A stretch of DNA of 64,000 nucleotides from Cristatella mucedo (taxonomy: Eukaryota > Bryozoa > Phylactolaemata > Cristatellidae): positions 3,941,001 to 4,005,000 of the forward strand of contig WPIO01000035.1 of the NCBI GenBank assembly GCA_009760855.2. Reading direction: 5' to 3'. Position 1 is the stretch's first letter, and the number at the start of each line of letters is the position of its first letter. Below the pieces are notes generated by a model. It was not told the origin of the DNA, ran no database searches, and saw only the letters and a program-made list of their open reading frames with translations. The position numbers and the translations under genes are program-made. Positions 35,690 to 47,204 of the stretch are shown piece by piece.

Positions 35690-36070
35690 GCCCCTCGAGA
35701 TCACACGTCTGACTGGTAGTATAACAAGATCATAAAAGAGTAAACCCCCTATCGGCAGGGTGCCTTGTCCCGCCTCTGCTTCCCAGCCCCGCCCATAGCA
35801 ACCGGCGGTAAACGGCATTCCAAGGCCCACTCTTTATTTACTTGGCAGAAACCTGTTTACATTGGTATGTTTACATCGGATCACAAACCGGAAGTGACTG
35901 TCATTCGGCCAGTAGACGAACATTAGGGATAATGTATTGAGAATTTGCCGCTGCCGGGGCCGCAGTAACTAAGGAGTCCATTATCACGGCCCTGCATGCA
36001 TCCTGGGACAGCTGACCCAGTTCCTGTAGCCGCCATAACGTACGAGGCGACGGCCGCGAGTGTTCTTTTG
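35690..36070. promoter_or_regulatory. GC-box and X-box-like promoter region
   Basis: Contains CCCCGCCC followed by CATAGCAACCGGCGG (resembling an RFX X-box half, CATAGCAAC) near 35786-35807, in locally CpG-richer DNA. A 76-codon minus frame (35901-36131, basic N-terminus) lies next to it but is unclassified. The regulatory role is an inference from motifs only. Confidence 0.2.
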
Positions 36071-36134
36071 TTCGGCGGCCGGTCAGCATGGTGACTAGGA
36101 TGGAACTAGCGCGTCGTTTTCTGGAAGTCAATCT

Positions 36135-37290
36135 GAAAATGTTGATTCATTTCTATTCAAGGAAATTTAGATGATATCAAGTTCTCATTTATGTCGTTAC
36201 TAGTTAGATATTTGTATTGGCGAATGCCGGTGAGCCGCCCGGCTGTAGCCTGGATTGCCTGCATGAGGTATGAGACCTATCGCGGATATGATCTGCTTAG
36301 GCTGTATAAGGATCTTGTTAGGTTGACCTATTCCTAAGATCCATATTTATCTATTTATTGATTTGTTCCTGCGATGATAGCGTCTCCTAGTGCTGCTTCT
36401 TGGTTATAGCTTGGAGTTCTCAAGTTAATCTGCAAACGACAGTCCAATGCCTGCTGTCATTTATGTCATATCTCCTAAAATAATGATCCGATAACCTTAA
36501 ACTTTGGAATATATGATTGATTGTAGTTACATAATCATTCCAGCCTGCTCGCATGCATATTGGACCTCAGTAGATAGACTTGTTTTGGTCAAAACTGGCA
36601 GTGTTTGTCGTGCTAAGCCTTTGTCATCCTTTCACTCACATGGCTTAAAAATGTCGCAGGTAGGCTACTTGTGATCCAATCAACGTGAAGTTCGAAATAC
36701 ATGCTCCTAAGTATGTGTTTCGATGTTGTATGGCGACAAATATAGTAACACTTGTTATTCCATGTCACCTACATGCTTTGGCACCTTAAGTTGGCTTCTC
36801 TGAGTTCTGTCACAGCAGTAGTACATGATACCTGGCTAATTGTACAACTTGGTTGATACTGGGCCGATCTGTATGAAACTTGGAATATAGGTGGAGCTCA
36901 CCTGTCTCGACACTCTCCCCTGTGCATCTATGCATGATGGGTGTGTATGCATATAATGTGCCTGTGACAGAGTACGTGGGCTGTGTTCGTGATGACAATC
37001 AACAGTTTAAGATGTCAAATTAAAAAAAAAAAATTGTGGGTGGAGTCTCCAGTCGAGTGTCTTGCATTTTTTGAGCTGTTTGCCATATGTCTATAATGAC
37101 GTTTTAATCATCGAACAAATTTGGAGCTGCCTTTTACCAGCAGTGCTATACGTGACTTTGGACTTTTAAAGGTCATAAGAAGGTAAAAACAGCAGCTAAT
37201 ATACATCAAATGATAGCTAATGCTACCAGTGTTCTTCGTGCCAATTTTCATGCCAATCAGTTTACAGTCTTCGTACAATATTTTCGCAAA
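36135..37290. other. No recognised gene
   Basis: Nothing supported. A short poly-A run lies at about 37022-37033. Confidence 0.3.
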
Positions 37291-37299
37291 TATTTCCAC

Positions 37300-38290
37300 C
37301 CATGGATGGCAGCAAATTTTCTAAAACTTAACAATGATAAAACTAACTTACTAGTTATGGGCAAACCCAGTGTGATCCAGAGATGGGAAAGGCTGACTCT
37401 CAAAATTGGCTCTGCCAGCATATCTCCAGTTGAATCAGCTCGAAATCTAGGTGTCATATTCCAAAGGAACCTCTCTTTAGACGACCATATCAGCTCCACA
37501 GTCAAATCCGCCTATTTTCAGCTCCATAACATTGCTAAAATTAAGGCTTGTTTAGATAATGATACCACATCTCAGTTGGTCCATGCATTCGTGACACCCC
37601 GTCCCGACTTCTGCAACTCACTGCTTACTGGCCTACCAGCATGTGCCATCAGGCGATTGCAGCTGGTGCAAAATTCAGCAGCTAGGCTTCTCTGTCGTGT
37701 GCGTCGCAGTTGCCACATTACTCCACGTCTCGCCGACCTGCACTGGCTACCAGTCAAGCAACAGAGTGACTTCAAAGTTTTGTCGCTCACTGTTAGGCCC
37801 CTTCATTCTATGGCTCCAGCCTATCTCTTAGATATACTACCCCATCAGGCCAAGCATCGTACCACCTGCTTTTCGGAATCCAACAGTATAGAAATACCTC
37901 ATACAAACCTTAAATCCTTTGGAGACCGTGCATCTAGTTCATATTCTACCTAAGCCTGGAAATCCCTCCCGACCTGCTTAAGAACATCCCGTGACCTGAC
38001 CACATTTAAAAGGAACCTAAAAACACACCTATTTAGGACAGCATTTAGTGGGTCCCTGTAATTCGTCCTTGATGTGCTTATGCATGCTGACACTGTGCAT
38101 GCTGCCACTAACCACATTTGCATGCTGACCCTGTGCATGTCACCCCTAACCGTATTATTCATTTCGTTTGTTTTTCAAGCATGATTTTACTTACCATTCA
38201 ATTGCATTTCACTTTACAGCTAATGTAAAGCGCCTAGAGAGAGATCTAGTTCTCTGAGGGCACTTTATGAAGTGAATTATTATTGTTATT
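37300..38290 (+). mobile_element. LINE family A, 5'-truncated
   Basis: Begins at the SWMAANFLKLN segment after YADD. One frame is open to 37953 (HNIAKIKACLDNDTTSQL, DLHWLPVKQQSDFK, ILPHQAKHRTT). It ends in a TAA that replaces the Lys before AWNSLP (which here reads AWKSLP). The UTR, hairpin and TTATTATTG tail end at about 38290. Confidence 0.93.
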
Positions 38291-38299
38291 GCCCGAGAA

Positions 38300-39160
38300 T
38301 CGATTTTTGAGCATTAGGGCTATGCTTGCCAAAAGTAATTACGTGGGCCAATGAAATGCCCAATGAGTGGCTGTGCACTGCATGAGTACTTTCTTCAGCC
38401 TTCGCAACCTATAATTCTTCGCCTCAGTCGCTCTTCGAAGATTGCTAAGCGGCTGCTGTTTCTAGTCACTATGATTGCCTGTTGGAGGGTTTAGATATGA
38501 GACGCCGAGTGCTGATATTGTAGCCGGCAGACCGGCAGCCTGACGCTTGACTGCTTGCTAGGCCCAGGTGTCTAGCCACACAGTGGAAGAGCTAGTGCCC
38601 GAAAAATTCAGAGAAGCGAAAGATCGATTGGTGATTGGCAATAGTAAACGCGAGGCCTATGTGTCCCTATCGATCTCAATCGGCCATTGCCGGACTTGTG
38701 CAGTTATCACTTAATTTCGCTCTTCGTCACGGTCGCAGGTTGAGTTCTGTGAAGCTGCCGCTCTGTCGCTCTCTGTTTATAGCGAAGGCTCAGCTACCAT
38801 TCTGTGCGAGGGAGCAGTATAGAAAAAACAGACGTTATATCAATCCTGTAAGCAAGCAGTTCCTGGGATGAAGCTGCCAGCAGCATGTGCTCGATCCAAC
38901 AAAATTCGGCTCAACCTTCCTAGCTTTCCCGAGTTTCTCGTAAACCACTCGGCTGCTCACACTCTGCCCCGACTCAAAGCCACCATTCGCTGAAGACAGG
39001 CATGTCAGCGAATTTCACGTCGCAACAGCAATCGGCGCGACCATTTGTCTCTCTGGGAACTCGGCTGACATAGGCTCGTTCTGGTAGTCTGCTTTTCGGC
39101 TCCGAGCTATTCGAAATCGCCTCTGGTGATCTAGGGACGGGTTGGTTTATTGTTGAAGCA
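38300..39160. other. No recognised gene
   Basis: No supported exon. The 78-codon frame at 38635-38871 has no recognisable motif. Confidence 0.3.
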
Positions 39161-41571
39161 ATCGCACCACTGCCTACAGAATGAGCTGATCGTCAAACGA
39201 GCATTTAGGCGAGAGCTAGGACATTCTGCTACCAGGAAAGCAGCTTTAAGCCATGCAGCTCATGATGAACGTGATTCGACCCGAAATAGCGAAGGGGCGT
39301 GCCTTATCGCCTGGAGATTCTGCTTTGGCCCGGCATGGGATGCTTGGCACCGACAACTACAGATACAGGAAGACTGCCTCATTCAGCCAGCAGCAGCTTG
39401 TGCTGTGATGGACTCAGCTAGTGACGTCTTGACCTCGAGATATAGCCCTTGCTCTTTGCTGAACCCGATGGCAAATGCATCGGCTAAAGCGTCGATAATT
39501 AGTCGGACGTCAGCTGAAACCAGATTAACATTGCCGACGCGAAAAATTTAGACGCCCAAAAGTTTTTCGGCTGGGCCACAGACGGCAATAATATGGAGTC
39601 TGGTCACTCTGATACGAGTTTGATTTCTTCGAGTGACGGCGTTTTCCCGTGTTTGACGGCATTCTATAGAAACGTGATGCCAGCCGGTGCAATGCTCTAC
39701 AATAAGCTGTTAGCCATGCCACGGCTATTAGTCTGCCGGTCAGTCGACTTTCCCTTGTTCGGCTAAACAAAATAATGTCTGCTTGAGCTTATTATTCAGA
39801 ATCATAAGCATTTTGACGGGCTTTGCAAACGTTACATTCCCCCAGTCCCACCAAAAGGTATTATGGGCTGAGTCCGTTATATTAGGATCTTTTTCCGAAT
39901 GTCTGACGTCTTTTTGAGAAGAACGCCAAAAGCAAAAATTGTGTCAACAAGTAATAGAATTAAAGCCCAAAAAATATACTTGGACGTGATTCAACCAACC
40001 TTTTCTCAAACCATATATCTCCGAGCTATTAAATAGCATTGAGTCCGGTCAGCATGTGGATGCCGGGCTTTCCCGAACGATGTCTTCTAGGTCCTCCTTC
40101 GATCATGTTTCTGTCCTGCCTCGGTATTTCTTTTCTTAGGAAGTTAACTCAGTCAGCTTGCCTTTCTTCCTGGTTTCTTTTAGCGTCCTACAAGTTCCTT
40201 CTACAAGTCGGTCCTTGGAAAGGCTTATTCACCGTTAGCCGGCGGTGCCAGCTCCACAGTCTACCCAACACTGATCGCTGTGATTGACAGTCCTCTCAAT
40301 GCAAAGTCTTTTATTCTGCCATAACAGCTGCTTTTTTAAGCAAGCGCAATGAGTTTCAGCTTTACCCCTACGTCTGGCTTGCTTGACATCTAATCAATTT
40401 ATGCTAATCAATTTAAACTTACCTGTGACTGCCTTGAACGCCGGACACCTCAAGGTCTGGTTGTCATAGCTAGAGCCTGTGCTGTGCCATAAATAGACAC
40501 TCTAAACTCGATCGATGAATTCTCAGGACAACCCTTCGGCCGTCTCAATCAAAGTTGAAAAAGGAGGCACGTCCTTGATGACGAAAACGATTGCATGTTT
40601 GCTCTAGCCTATGTGGTGCTTCTGTAAGTCTTCAGCAAGGCACTGAGAATCTGTCTTTAATGTGTCTGAGACCGGAATGGAGCCTCGATGGGGCTCCGTT
40701 AGAAATGCTGGCTGCAGCGGTTACTTAACTTCCTTCGGTGCTACCTCTACTAACGTAACGGTTCCAGCCCTTGTTCCTTCCAGCTGGTTGGTTACTGATG
40801 CTGATGGAGCTGGCCCCTCAGACAGCAGCATACCATACAAGCCGATAAGCATAGGTGTAAGAATAGAGCGCGATGAGTAAAGAGAACAATTAAACCTTAA
40901 ATAACTGGTACGTACCGTTAGAGTAGCAGTATTTTAGGGCAGTATATTCGACAGCCCTTAGTGGGCTGCCGCTCAGCACAAAGCCGGGAATAGGCTACGG
41001 CTTATTCATGCAAAACCCCACATACAACGATTCACCCAAACGCCGGAAAGGTTTGGATAATATCTAAACCAGCATGAACCACATAAAATTACACAATCGG
41101 TTCCTCTTTTCGTAAATCCGGAACTGCTAATAATATTTTACCTTTGTCATAAAGATAAACTTTACATATCAAGTTTCAGTATTCCCGAGAGAAACAATTA
41201 AAACCAAGCCCGACGAAAAGAAGCCGACAGTATGAACACGGCTTAAATATTTTTCTAGGAAGATTTTTAAGCCCGAGGCACAGTCTTTGTTTAATGTGCT
41301 AGCAAAATTTTGACGAACTTACTGACTAGGGATGTCCATTCTGGCACAGTTAATCAGGCATGGTTGTAGGAGCAGCCTGGAGAGCTGGCATTTATGAAAT
41401 CCAGTGCTAGCACCAAGCAGATGATTAATTCAATGAAGATTATCTCAAGCACATTCACAGATTGAACTGGAATATAAACCAATTAATCTGCAAGTCTTCG
41501 GCTATTGGTCGTGTTATTCCTGGGTTTATTGATGTAGCTTCCAAATCAACAAACTCGCTGAGTAGCTCGGA

Positions 41572-41650
41572 TCCCATACTGGTTTAGCCTAAGGGTAAAG
41601 CACACCCCTTCGATGAACGAGATTGTGGTCTCAAACCTTGATGCCATAGC
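41572..41650 (+). mobile_element. tRNA-derived SINE head (duplication copy 2)
   Basis: Counterpart of 5985-6065: TACTGGTTTAGCCTAAGGGT, then a worn B box TGTGGTCTCAAACC. More decayed than copy 1. Confidence 0.42.
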
Positions 41651-41738
41651 AAAGGTCAAGGATTGAGATTAACATAATTGCCAATACAATGATTACAATA
41701 CAAAGCACTATATAGATAAAAATTACACACACATATAT

Positions 41739-41744
41739 ATATAC

Positions 41745-41779
<35 letters not shown>

Positions 41780-41822
41780 AGCGTGTGTGTTCGTGTGCGT
41801 GTGCCTGTGCGCGTGCGTGTGC

Positions 41823-41871
<49 letters not shown>
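41739..41871. repeat. (AT)n(GT)n microsatellite with GC interruptions
   Basis: AT repeats, then GT repeats, with GTGCGTGTGCCTGTGCGCG-like interruptions in the middle. Confidence 0.95.
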
Positions 41872-41875
<4 letters not shown>

Positions 41876-42399
41876 GGCATATAAATATTGGTCTCACAAC
41901 CCCTCACTAGCATTATAGACTGTTGGGTCGGCCACAGGTCCTCCCACTAACGATGCACCTGCAAGTGAGTAGCTAGCTGACACCGATTGTTAATGCAGTA
42001 GCTGCATGTGTCCAAGGTTGAGACGACTTCTCTTCTCGTCAATTCTCTCTTCCTAAGTATCTTCATTACAGCTACGTTCTCGCCAGGCAAAGATTTCCTT
42101 CCTTGTAGCAGCTCGTGTTCATAAAATGCATTGGAGACACGTACCACCAGATGCTTCTGGGGCATCGCTCATTGTGCCTGGGTAACTCTGAAAAAATGCT
42201 ACAGTAAGTGAGATCTCGTGTCAGTAAGGAAAGTCAGAGCAATGATATGGATATCTGCCAGTTATCAATTAAGCCATTTAAGTACAGGAGAACCTCAGGG
42301 CTTGGTCCTAGGCTCTCTTCTTAGGCCCTCTTCTTTTCACCATCGATTATCACTCACTCACAGAAAGCACTTTTGAAAATAAGTACGCCAAAGACAACA

Positions 42400-42650
42400 A
42401 TAATAATAATAATAATAATGACAATGCACTTGATAAAGTGCCTTCAGTGAACTCAATCTCTTTCTAGGCACTTTACGTTTGCTACAAAGGAAAACGCGAT
42501 TGAATGGTGAGTGATATCATGCTTGATGAACAACATGAATAACATGGTTAGGGGTGACATGCACAGGGTCAGCATGCAAGTGTGGTTAGTGGCAGCATGC
42601 ATAGTGTCAGCATGCATAAGCACATGAATGTCGAATCACAGGGACCAAGT
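42400..42650 (-). mobile_element. LINE family A 3' tail, inverted (copy 2)
   Basis: Same element and junction as 6639-6893 in the duplicated block, with (AAT)n at its left end. Confidence 0.88.
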
Positions 42651-42654
42651 GTGT

Positions 42655-43268
42655 GACAAAAAATCGATCCTTCCTCGTTATGGGGGATTTCAACGTTCAC
42701 TTTGATAATTTATCAGATGCCTTCAGCACTGAATTTCGTGCATTGACTGACTCATTGCCTCTTGTGGCTGATGTGCATGGCCCTACTCCCATCAAGGGTC
42801 ACACACTCTACCAGATTTTCTCATACAACTGATCGTTGCCATAACGAATTTTTACCAAACCCTACTTATCTGACCACACGCAGATCTAATTTAATCTACA
42901 GTGCGTGACCTTCTCCTCCAATAAAATAACCCGTGTATAGCGAAACCTGAAGACCCTTGACATCGATGCTGTCCGTGCGAGAATATTTGCTTTGCTTCTG
43001 CTGCTCGGTCCTCCCTTCGATCTGTCATCATTGGTAGACAGCTACAACACGGCACTAGCTGACACGATCGACGAGCTTGCAACTATGACTAAGCACACTG
43101 TGTGCCCTCGGCCAGACTGGCTTAGGTTTACCACAGACTGGGATGATTTATTTTTACCACAACTAGAATGATGTTTCCCGATTCCTGGCTGCAAGTCAAT
43201 GTCTAAATTTAGGCAGGTCACTGGCGATCTCGTCCTGAATGTTCATATCCCAATCAAAGAACAAGTGT
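42655..43268 (+). mobile_element. LINE family A endonuclease fragment (copy 2)
   Basis: Matches 6895-7826 (GDFNVHFDN region, GHTL, then the region before the RT), with stops and an internal deletion of about 400 bp at about 43140. It ends at the duplication boundary. Confidence 0.85.
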
Positions 43269-43769
43269 GCATGCCGTAGAGTTAACTCCCATAATCAGAG
43301 CAAATTATCAATGTACACAGTTAGATTTTACATGGAATAATAGTTGCACTTTTGCGAAGCAAATCTTGTTGATTTTTTATTGGTTGTGGTAATGGCCCCC
43401 AACCATTGCGGTTGATTGGTGACTGTTAACGCAAAAAGCAGCTTGAAAATGCCATCTCATCACTTAGAACTCAGCAAAATGTTGTCGCCACTGACAAATG
43501 TAGCTTTGCACTACAATTTCTGGTCCATTAGCCACAGGTTAGCATTTCACTTTTAACTCAATAAAATTTTCAAAACAATGACAATTGGAGATTTGTCCTG
43601 TCAACTTATGGTCGATTTGCCCAGATTTGTAGTCAACTGATAGCTAGAGCCGAGTAGATAGAGCTCCTACTAATGGATTTGGCTAACTGACCTGGTTGCA
43701 CTTTAAACATGGTGATTTGTTTGAGTATTTAAAATTGGAGCGTTGAGAAACCCATATGGGGGCATTTTG

Positions 43770-45400
43770 CGTCGAATTGCTGTAGATTGTAGTTTTTGCA
43801 TGGGTCATTCCAGTCGCTTGCAGTGCATTGCTGCCGAATGGTTGACTTAATTAAAGTGAAATTGTGCTAGTACACAATAACTGATAATTAGAGCTTCTAG
43901 TGTAGGAGTTCTGGTCTCTTAGCTGCGGATTCCAATGGATTGCAGTAGATTGATGTGTAGCCGACTTCACGGGTGCTAGCCTATTATCACTACGCCCCCA
44001 GCTCTCTGTTCCCGTTCTTGGTCGTTATGCAGTGTCCTCCAGCAACAGCTGTGGTTCACGGTTGGTCGATCGGGTACACAAAACTATATAATGCACACCC
44101 ATGCGCTATACAATGGGGGGACTAAACAAGTTTACGCAGGACGGTCCTATACAAGGTAAACCACAGGGGCACGAGATGACGCCACAAGATTGAACAAACG
44201 TGTTAGTTTCTCAGTCGGCTTCCCCAGTCACATCGTCACTGGACTCCATCCCACCAGTACAAGCATACGACTTCCAAGACCCGGCTAGCTGAGTACTCTG
44301 GGATAGACGGAGCAGACGTCGACCACCGTCGACAGCTTCAGCCAAAAGATAGCAGGCAAGCTGTCCCAAGTTCCGGTCCTCGGGTCTCTGGGAGCTGACC
44401 TCAGGCTTTGCCCTTCCGAGGCAAGGCGATGCCCAGCCCGACGTATCAAATGTCAGTGGCTCTGCCAACGCTAGGGTACAGCTGTATGGCACCAGGCCCT
44501 TGCAGTAAATTGCGATGCATTGTGTGAAAACGCATATGCACAATGGAGTAAAATGTTGGGCGAAGTTTAAGCTGAATAAAGTCTTACATGCAATGTAAAT
44601 TAGAGCTTCATGCTGGCTTTTTGAGAATAATTTGCAATGGAATAGAGTCAATTGTGGTATATTCCCAGATAATGTCGGCCGATTGCCACTGCACGCCAGA
44701 GTGAGTGGATACACATTTTTATTTGTATTTTCAGTGGGTGTGCAAAAAAAAACAAAATTTGCTTGATAGCACAATCAAAACTAGAGCTCGGCCCAATCTA
44801 TTTCTAATTGTTCTTTGTGAAAGCGGTGGATTGGTGTCGATTATAGTATTGACCCAGGTTATTGCAGTCGATGGCAGGGCACAGCATTAGAATAGATTTT
44901 TCAACGCTAGCCAAATCGTATGACTACAGTTGCCTCTTTAATTTTTTTTATAAAATGCAACAAAAAAAGAAGCGTTTTGAACACGACATCTTTCGTTTCA
45001 TGGTGAAATACAGTGGACTGTGGTACATCACAGTGGATTGCCCGGTCAGTCAGAGCTGCTGCAATCTTATTTCGAGAAAACGTGTGCGTTTTTGTGAGTA
45101 CATTGTTAGTGTAGTGTAGTTTTATTGTATTTGTAGGAGCTTTGTGATGCGGATTTGTGGTGGATTTGATGTGAGCTAAAGTAGATTGTGGTGGCTTGCC
45201 GTAGATTGCAGTACAGGTCTCTAGCACTGCAGCTTGTTTGCATAAGTATGCATGAACGAAAGGATACGAAATCTTGTGGATAAAAGAAATCAGTGATTTA
45301 CTTAAATATCCGCTCGAAATTTGATCTATGCAGTGCCAATTTCCGGTCGATATTAGCAAAAATAGAATGGATTGCATTCGATTTCAGTGGATTGCCATAA
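43770..45400. repeat. Degenerate dispersed motif region (CAGTGGATTGC-like)
   Basis: Variants of GCAGTGGATTGC recur irregularly: GTAGATTGTAG (about 43784), GCAGTGCATTGCTG (about 43822), CAATGGATTGCAGTAGATTG (about 43932), GCAGTAAATTGCG (about 44502), CGGTGGATTGGTG (about 44825), CACAGTGGATTGCC (about 45030), GCCGTAGATTGCAGTAC (about 45199), and TTTCAGTGGATTGCC (about 45383). A few reverse-complement units lie at 26875-26935. It may be a worn minisatellite or part of an unclassified element. The 187-codon minus frame 44211-44774 lies across it and is probably spurious. Confidence 0.45.
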
Positions 45401-45532
45401 TCAGTCAAACCTGAATCGCAATTATATTGTTTAATATCAGTGCTCCTTACATACCGACGATCATTTTGTGGCTCGCGTGCTTCGCCTTGCTTTTTGCAGT
45501 AAAAAAGCAAAGAAAAAGTCTATCCGCCCAGT

Positions 45533-45648
45533 CGCTGATTGAGGCACTGATGAGGATTGAGGCACTGATTCAGATTGATTCTGATTGATTGATTGATTGA
45601 TTTATTGATTCAGATTGATTCTGATTGAGGCACTGATTCAGGCACGGA
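45533..45648. repeat. GATT-rich minisatellite
   Basis: Alternating units of CTGATTGAGGCACTGATTC and GATTGATTCTGATTGATTG. A local tandem array of about 115 bp. Confidence 0.9.
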
Positions 45649-45879
45649 TCTAGCGACGGCATATAACTATTATGACTATGCTGCATTTTATATTCAATTA
45701 CTACTCGGACATATACTTTTACTAAGGTGTAAGCATTCATGTAGCATGCAGGTGCATCCACAGTACTGGCATCGTCTCGGTTTTTTAGCCAGAGCCTTGG
45801 CATAACTGTGTGTGGTTTTGTATGGACGTTTGAGTTCGTGGCTGTGTGCACCTGCCCTCCGGCCTGCATGCATGCACAC

Positions 45880-45997
45880 GCATGTGTGTGAGTGTGTGTG
45901 TCTGTGTATGTGTGTGTGTGTGTGTGAGTGTGTGTGTGTGTGTGTGTGTGCAGGTGTTTATTTGTGTGAAGGTGTATGTGCTTGAGTGTGTGTGTGT

Positions 45998-46045
<48 letters not shown>
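45880..46045. repeat. (GT)n imperfect microsatellite
   Basis: GT repeats with GA, CT and CA interruptions. They mark the left end of the paralogous block at 45880-47200. Confidence 0.95.
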
Positions 46046-46049
<4 letters not shown>

Positions 46050-46441
46050 GCCTGTATTGATAAGTGTGTCAGTGTTTGTTCTTGCATTTGCATGCGAGCA
46101 GGATTTACAACGAAGGCTCAACTAAATTATTGGCATAAAACTTCATCAAAGTAGCTTGTGCTTAAGATGAGTTGTAGTTCTTCAAAAATAATGACAGACT
46201 TACATGCATATCGATTTGTAGGTTTTAATGTATACATTATTCATGCTGAGTGATCGTTGATTAGATTTATGGGAACCAGCTGCAGTAGGTGGAAAATTGT
46301 ATGCTCTTTCCCGCGGTAATGTACTCTGTAATCGCTTAAGAAATATTGAAAAGGAATTCCAAGCGTGTATTTTCTTTAGCTTTTGGAGGGTTCCAAATTC
46401 CTGGCCGCCTTTTGTCGCTTTGCGTGAAAGTCAATAATTTT

Positions 46442-46470
46442 TCTCTCTTCAATCCTTTATTGAAGAGAGA
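46442..46470. repeat. Perfect 12-bp inverted repeat
   Basis: TCTCTCTTCAAT, 5-bp loop CCTTT, then ATTGAAGAGAGA. The palindrome overlaps the left target-site duplication of the 67-bp insert. Confidence 0.9.
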
Positions 46471-46557
46471 GAAGAAAGAGAGACTGGTTCACCTCACAGG
46501 GTGGTAACCGTGAGATACTGTAACATGCATCAAAAATCAATCCTTTATTGAAGAGAG
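46449..46557 (+). mobile_element. 67-bp retroposon-like insert with 21-bp target-site duplications
   Basis: TCAATCCTTTATTGAAGAGAG occurs at 46449-46468 (plus G) and again at 46537-46557. Between them, 46470-46536 carries GGTTCACCTCACAGGG, then GTAACCGTGAGATACTG, then an A-rich end CATCAAAAA. The paralogue near 51384-51410 has a single target copy and no insert. A related sequence lies at 47137-47195, also ending in a run of A. The long target duplication and A tail suggest LINE-driven retroposition of a short, probably 5'-truncated SINE. GGTTCACCTC is weakly B-box-like. Confidence 0.65.
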
Positions 46558-47136
46558 GGATAGCTTTAAACCAAGGTTTAATAAGTGTATCTAGTTGGGG
46601 CACATGCAATAGGAAAACAGTTCGAGGCTTGAAAACTTCACCGAAGGCGTCGTCAAATAGTTAGCTTCATTGGTCACTGTAAAAGGAATGCTGACAATTT
46701 TTACCTAAAGCGATGAATGATAGATCTTTTTATTATACTTTGTGCAAAGACGTAATGGTCGATTGGTTGTTGTACTGATCCTGAATCGTTCTTGCAACAT
46801 AATTCTCACATTAAATAAATGTGCTGGTTGGCTAGCATGCATGAATGGTAGTCATATCCCTTAATGCAAGGGGTCATGCCGATAGGATAATATTGGGCTT
46901 GGCACGAGTTTTGTTAATAAAGTGCTCGGTTTTGTAGTCAGCAGACTCACCGTTTGGCTGCTAGACCTAGCCTGGTGACCGGTTTGTCTAGATCTTGTTA
47001 CAGTGATGCAAATTCTTAGGCTGGTTCAGTAGCCAAATCTGTAGAGTAACCGAAGAGCTTTAAGGGCCATCGCCACGTCTAGCAGGGGTCAATAAAAATC
47101 AACCACTGCAGCACAGGAATCTATGATCTCGGTCGC

Positions 47137-47195
47137 TCAGAGAGACAACTTCACCTCGCAGGGTAACCGTGGGATGCTGTAACATGTATAAAAAA
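47137..47195 (+). mobile_element. Second copy of the short A-tailed element
   Basis: AGAGAGACAACTTCACCTCG, then GGGTAACCGTGGGATGCTG, then TAACATGTATAAAAAAAA. It matches the insert at 46470-46536. No clear target-site duplication is visible. Confidence 0.5.
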
Positions 47196-47204
47196 AACTT
47201 GCAC

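Larger units (their letters stand above)
39165..43268. repeat. Segmental duplication, copy 2
   Basis: Diverged second copy of 2926-7826. It has the uninterrupted target site for the LINE A insertion at 39700-39725, a longer and impure GT tract (41739-41871), about 130 bp not in copy 1 (about 41880-42008), the same reverse LINE A tail (42400-42650), and the same head-to-head junction with a LINE A endonuclease segment. The alignment stops at about 43268, inside the LINE. The 133-codon frame at 39150-39551 is shifted in copy 1 and is probably not a gene. Confidence 0.9.
45880..47200. repeat. Second paralogous pair, unit 1
   Basis: Aligns with 50505-51870. Shared items are the GT tract, AAGGCTCAACTAAA/AAAGCTCAACTGAA, the CTTCAATCCTT block, ATAAGTGTAT, GCAATAGG/GCAATAAGG, GTCAAATAGTTA, and ACTGTAAA(A)GGAATGCT. 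By eye roughly 70-75% identical. No coding capacity recognised. Confidence 0.75.

Noticed and set aside
39150-39551. 133-codon frame in duplication copy 2
   Set aside because: The matching stretch in copy 1 has shifted frames and stops, so no coding constraint is visible.
44211-44774. 187-codon minus-strand frame
   Set aside because: No family motif, lies over degenerate dispersed repeats, and amino-acid use looks random.
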